Shown: piece by piece, positions 8,014 through 15,919 of the stretch
Position numbering within the stretch: position 1 is the stretch's first letter
Layout: each line of letters begins with the position of its first letter
NCBI RefSeq assembly: GCF_042678305.1
Contig: NZ_JBHUDT010000007.1
Length of the DNA stretch: 64,000 nucleotides
Direction: 5' to 3' (one strand)
Origin: Gelatiniphilus marinus
Lineage (GTDB): Bacteria > Bacteroidota > Bacteroidia > Flavobacteriales > Flavobacteriaceae
Translations under genes and position numbers: made by a program
The notes under the pieces: generated by a model
The model's database searches: none
Seen by the model: only the letters and a program-made list of their open reading frames with translations
Told to the model about the DNA's origin: nothing

Positions 8014-9227
8014 AATGTATTTGTATTATATGTTATTATGTTTAATATTATAAGAGCAATTCCTAAAACCAATGGTATGCTAAATAGAAAAAGCAAAAGA
8101 AAATAATTAGGCAATAACCCTTTGCCAAAATAATAAGCTGCACCTTGAATGGCCAGAGTTAATTCTGTTAAGATAAATCCAGCGATAAAAGTATAAACAC
8201 CAATAAAAAGCGTTTTATTATGTTTTACCCGTTGGCTTTGGATAATAAACGAAAATAAAAACCCCGTAATAACGCCAAGCATTAAAAGGTGAATAAAACC
8301 AATAACCAAGTTTCTGTGTGTATTAACCATTTGAGAAAACTCTGGAAAAAGCGCCAATGTTTGCACGCTTATTTTTAACACAAAACAGAATATTGAAAAT
8401 TGATATAAGCGAATAACAAGTTTGGGTTGCGATTGTAATGCCAATAAGAGTTTAGGTTGTATTAATTTTAAAAAGAAGAAAGCCATAATAAGATGAAGCA
8501 CCGTACCCAAAGCATTAATATAAAGCAACATGTTATGAGGGGCAAACCATTGAATTGGTAAGGCAAAAGTAAGTACGGTTGAAGCAATTAGCAATTTAAA
8601 AAAAAGCCTGAACAGTTTTGAGTATTCAACCTGAAACAAATAAAAAAACACAGCGATAACAGCTATTAAAAACCAACCGTTAAATTGAAAGTGCAAAAAA
8701 AACTGAATCGCAATTTGATAAAAAGCTGAAGCTTGGCCAAGCATAGATACCGCTGGCCCCAAACACCAAACACCAAAAGTAGAAATTACCATAAAAGTAA
8801 GTGATGTTTTTAGTAAATACCGCGGTACTAAAGATTTAACTTTATGGTGTCTCCATATTAAATATACAAAGTAATAACTACACAAAATGTGCAAGGTTGA
8901 AAATATAATGGAAACCGCCGCATAACCTTGAAAGGGAAAACTAAGCATCATGCCCACAACAGAAAATTGGGTAACCCAGAACAGGGTTTTAAAAACTGGA
9001 AGCTTACTAGAGGTAAAGTAATGTACCATTAAAGTAAACAGCATTAAATAGACCCAGCCCAACATAGCAACATGAGAATGTGCGTGTGTTAAATAACGAT
9101 AGTTTAAGCCAATTTCGCCAACAAATGCATAGCGCAATACCAAACCCATAACAGCTGCAATTAAAAAATTAATTAAGCATATAACAGTAAGTTTTTTAGG
9201 TATCTTGGATGTTTTTTGCAAACGCAT
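7989..9227 (-). CDS. polytopic membrane protein, heme-copper-oxidase-like
   Basis: This 412-residue protein has about 12 membrane helices. Conserved histidines lie within them: THAHSHVAMLGWVYL near residues 47-61, FFLHFQFNGWF, TVLHLIMAF and GFIHLLMLG. Placement of His in helices is reminiscent of subunit I of heme-copper oxidases and NO reductases, and homologues are often annotated that way. However, the copper-ligand motifs of a classic NorB or CcoN are not evident. It lies between the hemerythrin and ric genes, which argues for a role in nitric-oxide handling. An NnrS-type function is an alternative. Confidence in the gene is high, in the role low. Confidence 0.55.
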   Translation of the reverse strand: MRLQKTSKIPKKLTVICLINFLIAAVMGLVLRYAFVGEIGLNYRYLTHAHSHVAMLGWVYLMLFTLMVHYFTSSKLPVFKTLFWVTQFSVVGMMLSFPFQGYAAVSIIFSTLHILCSYYFVYLIWRHHKVKSLVPRYLLKTSLTFMVISTFGVWCLGPAVSMLGQASAFYQIAIQFFLHFQFNGWFLIAVIAVFFYLFQVEYSKLFRLFFKLLIASTVLTFALPIQWFAPHNMLLYINALGTVLHLIMAFFFLKLIQPKLLLALQSQPKLVIRLYQFSIFCFVLKISVQTLALFPEFSQMVNTHRNLVIGFIHLLMLGVITGFLFSFIIQSQRVKHNKTLFIGVYTFIAGFILTELTLAIQGAAYYFGKGLLPNYFLLLFLFSIPLVLGIALIILNIITYNTNTLCTRNLNR

Positions 9228-9290
9228 ATTATGGCTTACAAAAATACGAAATAATATTTTTTAGCGATGTTAAAATTAATTAGAAACAAA

Positions 9291-9328
9291 AAAAACCCAG
9301 TATGTTTTAGGGAAAACATACTAGGTTT
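9291..9328 (-). terminator. rho-independent terminator of ric
   Basis: AGTATGTTTT (9299-9308) pairs with AAAACATACT (9313-9322) around a 4-nt loop. Flanking CC/GG pairs extend the stem. On the minus strand a T run (A-rich on the plus strand, before 9296) follows. It lies downstream of the ric stop codon. Confidence 0.7.
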
Positions 9329-9362
9329 TAATAATTGACCAAAGTCGTTTTAAAGGTTGCTA

Positions 9363-10094
9363 TTAATTAAATTGCTGTTCTAACTTTACAGCTTTAGGGA
9401 ACAGAATATTGTTTTCTAAATGGATGTGCAAATGTAAATCTTGCTCAAACTCCTGTAGCATTGCATAGGTAACTCTAAAAGTATTACAGGCATCTGCTGG
9501 TGGGTTGTAATCGTTTGTTAAGGCTGCAATTTCCCTGAAACGTTCGCCTTCGTTATCGTGTTCTTGCATCATGGTAGCAATAGGGTTTTCAACGGTGCCA
9601 AACTGTGGCGATTGTACTGCGCCTTGTTCTAATTTGGCATTTACCATTTTTTTCACAAAAGGAAACAGTATAAGTTCTTCCTTTTTTAAATGTGCTGCCA
9701 ACTCGCCTGCCGATGCGGTAAACAGCTCGTTTATTTTTAACAATTCAGGATAGCGCCCGCCATGTACGCGACACAGTTTATCTAAAAACTGGCGCAAAAC
9801 AGGGATTTTTTCCTCTACGTAACGGTGGTGTTTTTTCTCAATGTAATCAATCAGCAAATCCAATGGCCACGATTTGTAATCTATAGATTCTCCGCCCTTA
9901 CTGCTTAAAACGCTATTAAGCTCGTCTAATAAAACGCTACTGTCTATGTCTTTTTTTTTGCAGGCTTCGCTAATCGTTCTTCCGCCATTACAGCAAAAAT
10001 CTATTTTATATTTCGAAAAAACCGCTGCTGTTCTATAATCTTCGGCCACAAATTGCCCGATTTGTTTTTCTGTGTCGTTTTGTAATGTTACCAT
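9363..10094 (-). CDS. ric: iron-sulfur cluster repair di-iron protein Ric (ScdA/YtfE)
   Basis: Ric repairs iron-sulfur clusters damaged by nitric oxide and oxidants. The protein (243 residues from the ATG at 10094) has an N-terminal ScdA_N domain with the double cysteine in IDFCCNGGRTI (Cys34, Cys35). A hemerythrin-like domain follows with HHRYVEEKIP, HGGRYPEL, HLKKEELILFPFV, EHDNEGERF and HIHLENNILFP ligands. I chose the ATG at 10094 over an in-frame TTG six bases upstream. A candidate operator (10112-10125) sits 17 bp upstream and an Rrf2 regulator gene follows, matching NO-responsive control of this family. Confidence 0.9.
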   Translation of the reverse strand: MVTLQNDTEKQIGQFVAEDYRTAAVFSKYKIDFCCNGGRTISEACKKKDIDSSVLLDELNSVLSSKGGESIDYKSWPLDLLIDYIEKKHHRYVEEKIPVLRQFLDKLCRVHGGRYPELLKINELFTASAGELAAHLKKEELILFPFVKKMVNAKLEQGAVQSPQFGTVENPIATMMQEHDNEGERFREIAALTNDYNPPADACNTFRVTYAMLQEFEQDLHLHIHLENNILFPKAVKLEQQFN

Positions 10095-10111
10095 AAGCAA
10101 TTATTTATTTC

Positions 10112-10125
10112 GGATAGTTTTATCC
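10112..10125. promoter_or_regulatory. candidate Rrf2/NsrR-type operator, site 2
   Basis: GGATAGTTTTATCC is a perfect 5-bp inverted repeat with a 4-bp spacer, located 17 bp upstream of the ric start codon. It is the most symmetric of the three similar 14-bp sites in this region. Confidence 0.5.
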
Positions 10126-10231
10126 TATTTATGTTCAAATTTTTTTTTGAGTGAAACTCAATTTTCAGATAGAAAACCGTAAGTTGAACTCATCCCAATT
10201 ATATATTGAGGTTTTTTCAATTATATTTATT

Positions 10232-10666
10232 TTAAATCTTTAAAAATGAAACACCAGATTTAATATCGAGTGCCAACTCTTCTAAACTTGTGTTTTCCAG
10301 CATGTTTTTTAAACCTTCTCTAATGGTTTTAAACTTATCGTGTACGGGACACGGGTGTGCTTCGTCGCATTTATGCAATCCTAAACCACAGCCGTTATAA
10401 ATAGAATCGCCGTCAATGGCATTTACTATGTGGTTTAGTTTAATTGTTGCTATTTTGCCTCTGCTAATTTCAAAACCACCGTGGGCACCTTTTATTGAAT
10501 TTACTATGTCGTGCTTTACCAAGGCCTGCAAAATTTTAGCTGTAAAAGCTTGCGGAGAATCTATTTGCATGGCAATTTCCTTAGGGCTTACACGCTTACC
10601 CTTAAAAGAATTTGTTGCTATAAAAATAGATGCTTTTATGCCATATTCGCAAGCTTTAGAAAACAT
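10232..10666 (-). CDS. Rrf2 family regulator, NsrR/IscR-like
   Basis: The 144-residue product has an N-terminal winged helix (about 1-65, with AHGGFEISR in the wing) and three cysteines, Cys93, Cys100 and Cys106, in NGCGLGLHKCDEAHPCPVH. NsrR and IscR bind an iron-sulfur cluster through three similarly spaced cysteines. It lies upstream of ric in the same direction (137 bp apart). The gene set around it (ric, hemerythrin, nos accessory genes) favours an NO sensor over an iron-sulfur homeostasis regulator. A site like the ric operator lies 45 bp upstream, suggesting autoregulation. Confidence 0.85.
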   Translation of the reverse strand: MFSKACEYGIKASIFIATNSFKGKRVSPKEIAMQIDSPQAFTAKILQALVKHDIVNSIKGAHGGFEISRGKIATIKLNHIVNAIDGDSIYNGCGLGLHKCDEAHPCPVHDKFKTIREGLKNMLENTSLEELALDIKSGVSFLKI

Positions 10667-10711
10667 ACTACAGTTTTAATGTAATGCAAATGTATAATAT
10701 TATTTTAATTA

Positions 10712-10725
10712 GGACAAATTTATCT
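10712..10725. promoter_or_regulatory. candidate Rrf2/NsrR-type operator, site 3
   Basis: GGACAAATTTATCT is a degenerate version of the ric site, 45 bp upstream of the Rrf2 gene start. It fits autoregulation but is the weakest match of the three. Confidence 0.35.
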
Positions 10726-10888
10726 TATATAAATTCTATTATGAAAAGCGATATAAATAATTTGAATTGTTTTTTATGAGTTCGAAGCAGAAAAATCAAG
10801 CATAGCCATAGCTGCGTTTTATTCTTATAATGCAGAAATGGTAAAAAAAGAAACGAATTATATGTCGCGATTAATTACAGAAATGATA

Positions 10889-11239
10889 TTAATTAAAATT
10901 GTTTTTGTACCATACTTTTTGCCACTCGCGTTTTAAGATTAAAAACGATACGGCTTCGGCTAGTTTTAGTGTATCGCTTCCGTCTAAGGCTTTTACTTGT
11001 TTTTCGGGCACATCAACAATGTAAAGCAAATTTAAGTAGTCGGTAAATTTGTCTTCAATAAGTTTGTAAACGGTGTCGTGCAGCAACAGTTTTAAACTTG
11101 TTGGTAAAATGGCTTCGTGAAACCCCAAATCTATATTGGCCAATAAGAAATCTTTATTGAGCTGTTTTACTAATTTATGATAGAGATCGTATTGATTTGC
11201 TTCTTCAAATAAGGCCTCAAAGGTGGTTGGCAATTGCAT
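10889..11239 (-). CDS. conserved hypothetical protein downstream of prenyl synthase
   Basis: The 116-residue soluble protein is mostly helical with no signal peptide or membrane segment. Its ATG overlaps the stop codon of the prenyl synthase gene (TAATG), so it is probably translated by coupling and co-expressed. I recognise it only as a protein of this position in flavobacteria and know no function. The C-terminal part (LAEAVSFLILKREWQKVWYK) is its most distinctive stretch. Confidence 0.6.
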   Translation of the reverse strand: MQLPTTFEALFEEANQYDLYHKLVKQLNKDFLLANIDLGFHEAILPTSLKLLLHDTVYKLIEDKFTDYLNLLYIVDVPEKQVKALDGSDTLKLAEAVSFLILKREWQKVWYKNNFN

Positions 11240-12210
11240 TATACGGTTCTATTCATTAAGTTGTTTCCAAAGTTTTTTAAAAGTGCTTTTTTATCATCAG
11301 AAATATGTAAAGTTTCTAAAACTAAAAACGCTTTTTTGGTATAATCTTCAATCGCTTTTTTTGTAGCTTCCGCAGATCCTGAGGCTTTAAAAATTTGTTT
11401 TACAGACTCTACTTTATTTTCTGATGCATCAGAATTACTGAACAAATTTTTTAATTTTAGTCTATCATTTTCATTTGAAAACTCAAGCGCTTTTAGGTAT
11501 AAATAGGTTTTTTTGTTTTCAATAATATCGCCACCAACTTGTTTGCCAAAGGTTTCGGGATTGCCAAAAGCATCTAAATAATCGTCTTGAAGTTGGAAGG
11601 CTATCCCTAGGTTTTTTCCAAATTCGTAAATATTGTTTTGGTCTTCTTCCGAGGTGTTTGCAACTATGGCACCCATTTTTAAGGCGGCACCAACCAAAAC
11701 CGCGGTTTTGTATTCAATCATTTTTAAATATTCGGCAATGGTTACATCGTTTCTGTTTTCAAAATCCACGTCGTATTGCTGGCCTTCGCAAACTTGTAAT
11801 GCTGTTTTGCTAAACAGTTTAGCCAATGCTTGAAACGTTTGGGCGTTATAATTCTCGAACAACTGGTATGCCATAATCAGCATCGCATCGCCAGAGAGAA
11901 TACCGGTGTTTACATCCCACTTTTCGTGTACCGTTTGTTGGCCACGGCGTAGTGGGGCATCGTCCATGATATCGTCGTGTACCAAAGAAAAATTATGGAA
12001 CACTTCTACGCTTAATGCAGCATTTAGTGCTTTTTTGTAATCGTTGCTAAAAATATGGGCAGCCATTAAGGTTAACACGGGCCGCAGCCTTTTGCCACCT
12101 AAATTTAAGATGTATTGAATAGGGGCGTATAAGGTTTCCGGATCTTTTGGCGTTGGGTATTTACCTAAAAACCCAACAAACTCTTCTTGGTATTTTTCTA
12201 TGGAAAGCAT
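11239..12210 (-). CDS. polyprenyl synthetase (geranylgeranyl/longer-chain type)
   Basis: This trans-prenyltransferase condenses isopentenyl diphosphate with allylic diphosphates to make precursors of quinones or carotenoids. The 323-residue protein shows the conserved GGKRLRP block, the first aspartate-rich motif VHDDIMDDAPLRRG, GDAMLI, and the second aspartate motif QLQDDYLDAFG followed by GGDI. Length and motifs fit farnesyl/geranylgeranyl to octaprenyl synthases. The chain length cannot be read securely from the sequence. Confidence 0.88.
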   Translation of the reverse strand: MLSIEKYQEEFVGFLGKYPTPKDPETLYAPIQYILNLGGKRLRPVLTLMAAHIFSNDYKKALNAALSVEVFHNFSLVHDDIMDDAPLRRGQQTVHEKWDVNTGILSGDAMLIMAYQLFENYNAQTFQALAKLFSKTALQVCEGQQYDVDFENRNDVTIAEYLKMIEYKTAVLVGAALKMGAIVANTSEEDQNNIYEFGKNLGIAFQLQDDYLDAFGNPETFGKQVGGDIIENKKTYLYLKALEFSNENDRLKLKNLFSNSDASENKVESVKQIFKASGSAEATKKAIEDYTKKAFLVLETLHISDDKKALLKNFGNNLMNRTV

Positions 12211-12338
12211 CGAACAAAAATAGCGTAATTAAGCATAATTAAAAACCAGAACACAAAAAAGGATATGTTAAAAAAAGATTAAAACTTTGGAAACTATTTT
12301 GGTTTTTAAAGTTTCCTGTTGTAGTTTTGCCACTTGTT

Positions 12339-12944
12339 ATGAGAGAAAAAATACTTTTAGGTGCAGCAGATTTGTTTTTAAACTATGGGTTTAAAAGCGT
12401 TACCATGGACGATATTGCCAATACTTTGGGCGTATCTAAAAAAACCATTTACCAACATTTTGATAATAAAACGAAACTGGTTGAGGCCACTACGCTTAAC
12501 TTATTCAACTCTATATCTTGTGGTATTGACCATATTTGCGCTTTGGATAAAAATCCGATAGAGGAAATTTACAGCATCAAAAAATTTGTAATGGAGCATT
12601 TAAAAGACGAAAAATCTTCGCCACAGGATCAGCTTCAAAAATATTACCCGAAAATATTCAACACTATAAAACACAAACAGTTTGAAATTATGCAAACCTG
12701 TGTTATCAATAATTTAAACAAAGGCATCAATCAAGATTTATACAGAAACACGATTAATGTAGATTTTATAGCAAGAATATATTTTAACAACATGGTGGCT
12801 ATTAAAAACAAGGATCTATTTCCGCTTAAAAAATTCTCGATGGATATGCTAATGAGTAATTTTCTGGAATACCACTTACGGGGTATCTGTACGCCAAAGG
12901 GACTCGATATTTTAAAACAATTCACGACATCAAATCAATCATAA
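12339..12944 (+). CDS. TetR family regulator of the RND operon
   Basis: The protein (201 residues from the ATG at 12339; an in-frame TTG at 12327 is less likely) has a typical TetR DNA-binding domain: FKSVTMDDIANTLGVSKKTIYQHF at about residues 19-42. A divergent helical ligand domain follows. It is the first gene of an efflux operon, 3 bp ahead of the TolC-like gene, so it probably autoregulates and represses the pump in response to a substrate. The inducer is unknown. Confidence 0.85.
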   Translation: MREKILLGAADLFLNYGFKSVTMDDIANTLGVSKKTIYQHFDNKTKLVEATTLNLFNSISCGIDHICALDKNPIEEIYSIKKFVMEHLKDEKSSPQDQLQKYYPKIFNTIKHKQFEIMQTCVINNLNKGINQDLYRNTINVDFIARIYFNNMVAIKNKDLFPLKKFSMDMLMSNFLEYHLRGICTPKGLDILKQFTTSNQS

Positions 12945-12947
12945 ATA

Positions 12948-14285
12948 ATGAAAACCAAACTCATTTTAATTTTTATACTAAGCTGTTCGTTTGCCATATT
13001 TTCGCAAGGTCAAACACCTAGTTTATCTTTACAAGAAGCCATAGATTATGCCATAGAAAACAACCGCAGCTCTAAAATGGCAGCTTTGGATATTGAAGCG
13101 GCAAAAAAACAAAAATGGGAAACCACAACTATAGGTTTGCCACAAATTAGTGCTAGTATAGATTATAACAATTGGCTAAAACAGCAAGTCTCTTTAATTC
13201 CCGCAGAATTTTTTGGCGGGAATGTAGGCGAATTTGCCGAGGTGGCTTTTGGCACAAAACAAACCATGAATGGCACTGTAAAGTTAGAACAATTAATTTT
13301 TGATGGCTCGTACCTTGTGGGTTTACAATCGGCCAAGGTATTTTTAGAAATTTCGAAAAATGCCAAAGAAAAAACAAATTTAGAGGTTAGAAAAGCCGTA
13401 ATTAATGCCTACGGAAATGTGCTTCTTGCCGAAGAAAGCATAAAGATACTAAAACGCAATATTGAAGTTTTAAAGAAAAACCTTAACGAAACCACTAAAA
13501 TTTACCAAAACGGATTGGGCGACGAAGAAAGTGTGGAGCAATTGCAAATTACGCTTTCTGGCTTAGAGAGCACTTTAAACAACACGTCGCGTTTAAAAAC
13601 ATTGGCGTATCAAATGTTGAACATTACTTTGGGAACCGATATAAACACAAACACCGTATTAACCGATAATTTAGAAGGCTTAACTGCAAAAAATATTGTT
13701 ATAGAACTTATTAACGCTGAAGAAGACATTGAAAACACAATAGATTATAAGATTTCTAAAAACGATGAAAAAGCCAAAGCACTACTAGTTAAACTAGAAC
13801 AAAGTAAAGCCTTGCCCACTTTAAGAGGGTTTGTTAATGCCGGATATTCTGGCAACAATAAGGATTTCGATTTTTTAAAGAGCGATCAAAAATGGTTTGG
13901 CTCATCGCTGTTGGGCCTAAGCATGAATATTCCTGTTTTTAGCTCTGGCGGAAGAAGCGCCGCTACACAACGCGCTAAAATAAATCTTGAAAAAGCTAAA
14001 GAAACCTTAACCGAAACCGAGCAGAAAATAAAACTGCAAATAGCATCGGCAAAAAGCGATTACCAATTTGCTATTGAAGATTACAGCAACAAAAAACAAA
14101 ATTTAAACCTCGCCGAACGTATCGAACAAAAAAATCAAACCAAGTTTTATGAAGGCATTGCTACCAGTTTCGAGCTAAGGCAGGCGCAAACCCAATTATA
14201 CACAGCACAACAAGAATTTTTACAAGCCATGCTTGATGTAATTAATAAAAAAGCAGCATTGGAAACGGCATTAAATCGACTATAA
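12948..14285 (+). CDS. TolC family outer-membrane efflux protein
   Basis: This 445-residue protein has a signal peptide (about 1-21). Two repeated halves follow, each with long coiled-coil helices and short beta segments, as in TolC/OprM channels (for example LSLQEAIDYAIENNR near the start of the mature protein). It supplies the outer-membrane exit duct for the adaptor and pump encoded downstream. The order regulator-TolC-adaptor-pump is typical of Bacteroidetes RND operons. Confidence 0.88.
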   Translation: MKTKLILIFILSCSFAIFSQGQTPSLSLQEAIDYAIENNRSSKMAALDIEAAKKQKWETTTIGLPQISASIDYNNWLKQQVSLIPAEFFGGNVGEFAEVAFGTKQTMNGTVKLEQLIFDGSYLVGLQSAKVFLEISKNAKEKTNLEVRKAVINAYGNVLLAEESIKILKRNIEVLKKNLNETTKIYQNGLGDEESVEQLQITLSGLESTLNNTSRLKTLAYQMLNITLGTDINTNTVLTDNLEGLTAKNIVIELINAEEDIENTIDYKISKNDEKAKALLVKLEQSKALPTLRGFVNAGYSGNNKDFDFLKSDQKWFGSSLLGLSMNIPVFSSGGRSAATQRAKINLEKAKETLTETEQKIKLQIASAKSDYQFAIEDYSNKKQNLNLAERIEQKNQTKFYEGIATSFELRQAQTQLYTAQQEFLQAMLDVINKKAALETALNRL

Positions 14286-14310
14286 CAATCAATCAAAAAA
14301 AACACTAATC

Positions 14311-15483
14311 ATGAAATATATCCATTCATTACTCATCCTAACACTTCTAATAACATCTTGCGGAGAAGGCAAAAAGCTATCTGTTGAAAAAGCAATCGAA
14401 TCCGGAAACTTGGAGACTATGCGTTTAAAACGCGCCCAAATTGTTGCTCAACAACAAGAAATGGCTTTGCAATTAAAACAATTAGACGACAAAATTGCCG
14501 TTTTGGACACCACAAAAAAAGTACCTTTAATTACCACATTTAAAGCTAAAAAGGAAGTCTTTGCACATTATGTAGAACTGCAAGGCAATGTAAACACCAA
14601 AAACCTTTTGGTATTATATCCAGAATATAACGGCGTACTTACCAAAGTATATGTAAAAGAAGGACAGCCCGTAAAAAAAGGGCAGATATTAGCTAAAATC
14701 GACGATGGCGGATTAAGCCAACAATTGGCCCAAGCCAAAATCCAAACTGCATTATCTAAAACCACTTTCGAGCGTCAAGCGCGTTTATGGAACCAAAAAA
14801 TTGGTAGCGAAATCCAGTATCTACAAGCAAAATCCAATTACGAGGCACAGGCCGAAGCCGTAAATCAAATAAAACAACAAATGGCCAAAACGGTTGTGAG
14901 AGCGCCTTTTTCTGGTACCATCGATGATGTAATTACAGAACAAGGTAGTGTTGTTGGCGCCGGACAAACACCGCTAATGCGCATTGTAAACCTTAACGAT
15001 ATGTATATAGAAACCAACGTGCCAGAACGTTACATAAGCGATGTTACCCTTAACAAAAGCGTACAAGTAGAATTCCCCGTTTTAGGAAAAGTAATTGATG
15101 CCAAAATAAGACAAGCAGGAAACTTTATAAACCCTGCAAACCGCACATTTAAAGTAGAGGTTGCTGTTCCTAATAAAGATAAAAGCATAAAACCCAATTT
15201 AACGGCAAAACTAAAAATTAACGATTACACCAACCAGAACGCTTTGTTAATTCCGCTTAGTATTATCTCAGAAAACGCTAATGGCGAACAATACGTTTAT
15301 GTAGTAAACAATAAAAACGAAAAAAACGAAGGCATTGCCAAACGTGTTATTATTAAAACCGGAAAAACCCAAGGTGATGTTATTGAGATTCTATCGGGCA
15401 TAAAAGATGGCAACGAAATTGTTAACGAAGGCGCACGCAGCGTTAAAGACGGGCAGGAAGTTAAAATCTTAGATAGTCATTAG
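14311..15483 (+). CDS. RND efflux periplasmic adaptor (HlyD/MFP family)
   Basis: The 390-residue protein is an inner-membrane-anchored lipoprotein adaptor with lipobox LLITSC (Cys17). It has an N-terminal helical segment (about 25-75), a lipoyl/barrel-sandwich domain split around a helical hairpin (about 90-210; VLYPEYNGVLTKVYVKEGQPV and APFSGTIDDVITEQGSVV), then beta-barrel and membrane-proximal domains. It bridges the pump and the TolC channel. Its stop codon is also the first three bases of the left inverted repeat of the inserted element at 15481-15919. Confidence 0.88.
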   Translation: MKYIHSLLILTLLITSCGEGKKLSVEKAIESGNLETMRLKRAQIVAQQQEMALQLKQLDDKIAVLDTTKKVPLITTFKAKKEVFAHYVELQGNVNTKNLLVLYPEYNGVLTKVYVKEGQPVKKGQILAKIDDGGLSQQLAQAKIQTALSKTTFERQARLWNQKIGSEIQYLQAKSNYEAQAEAVNQIKQQMAKTVVRAPFSGTIDDVITEQGSVVGAGQTPLMRIVNLNDMYIETNVPERYISDVTLNKSVQVEFPVLGKVIDAKIRQAGNFINPANRTFKVEVAVPNKDKSIKPNLTAKLKINDYTNQNALLIPLSIISENANGEQYVYVVNNKNEKNEGIAKRVIIKTGKTQGDVIEILSGIKDGNEIVNEGARSVKDGQEVKILDSH

Positions 15484-15499
15484 TTTTTAGTCGTCAGTC
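15481..15499 (+). repeat. left inverted repeat of four-helix-bundle element
   Basis: TAGTTTTTAGTCGTCAGTC matches the reverse complement of 15901-15919 at 17 of 19 positions. It includes the stop codon of the adaptor gene. Confidence 0.7.
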
Positions 15500-15522
15500 T
15501 ATAGAATTAAACACTAAAACTT

Positions 15523-15906
15523 ATGAAAGTAATTAAATTCAAATTCGAAGATTTAAAACTATATCAAAAGGCATTAGATTTTATTGATGCCACTTATAAT
15601 TCTACCAATAATTTTCCCATAAAGGAAGATTACGCATTAACTTCACAGTTTAGAATGGCTTCAATTTCAATTGCTCTAAACATTGCAGAAGGCGCCGGGG
15701 GCACAAATGCTCAGTTCAATAGATTTCTAAATATTTCAAATGGCTCAATAAAAGAATGTGTTGTTTGCTCAACCATAGCTAAAAGACTCGGGTATCTTAA
15801 CACAGAAGAAGATTACAACAACAGACTTCAATTAGAAGAACTATCAAAAATAACCTCATCGCTTCAAAAATACTTAAAGTCTAATGACCAAAACACTAAC
15901 GACTAA
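15523..15906 (+). CDS. four-helix bundle protein (23S rRNA intervening-sequence family)
   Basis: The 127-residue helical protein has the family pattern: FEDLKLYQKALDF at the start, YALTSQFRMASISIALNIAEG in the middle, and FLNISNGSIKECVV, followed by LGYL and an SLQKYL segment. Relatives form pentamers of four-helix bundles and are encoded in intervening sequences of 23S rRNA or alone in genomes. The function is unknown. Its position between adaptor and pump genes is atypical, since RND operons normally have these two adjacent. Flanking inverted repeats mark it as an insertion. Confidence 0.85.
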   Translation: MKVIKFKFEDLKLYQKALDFIDATYNSTNNFPIKEDYALTSQFRMASISIALNIAEGAGGTNAQFNRFLNISNGSIKECVVCSTIAKRLGYLNTEEDYNNRLQLEELSKITSSLQKYLKSNDQNTND

Positions 15907-15919
15907 AGACTAAAAACTA
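15901..15919 (-). repeat. right inverted repeat of four-helix-bundle element
   Basis: GACTAAAGACTAAAAACTA is the complement of the left end. It overlaps the last codons of the four-helix-bundle gene and touches the ATG of the pump gene at 15920. Confidence 0.7.

Larger units (their letters stand above)
15481..15919. mobile_element. inverted-repeat-bounded four-helix-bundle element inside the RND operon
   Basis: A 19-bp inverted repeat (17 of 19 matching) bounds this 439-bp unit. The left end is 15481-15499 (TAGTTTTTAGTCGTCAGTC) and the right end is 15901-15919 (GACTAAAGACTAAAAACTA). The unit holds one gene, the four-helix-bundle protein. It begins with the adaptor stop codon and ends immediately before the pump ATG. 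Such genes are known as intervening sequences of 23S rRNA and as scattered solitary genes, so a mobile or formerly mobile cassette is plausible. No transposase is encoded. Confidence 0.5.

Noticed and set aside
10416..10679. 87-codon plus-strand frame
   Set aside because: It is a shadow of the Rrf2 regulator gene on the other strand.
12327..12338. TTG start for the TetR regulator giving four extra residues
   Set aside because: The ATG at 12339 gives the usual TetR N-terminus, and the TTG has no better upstream sequence.
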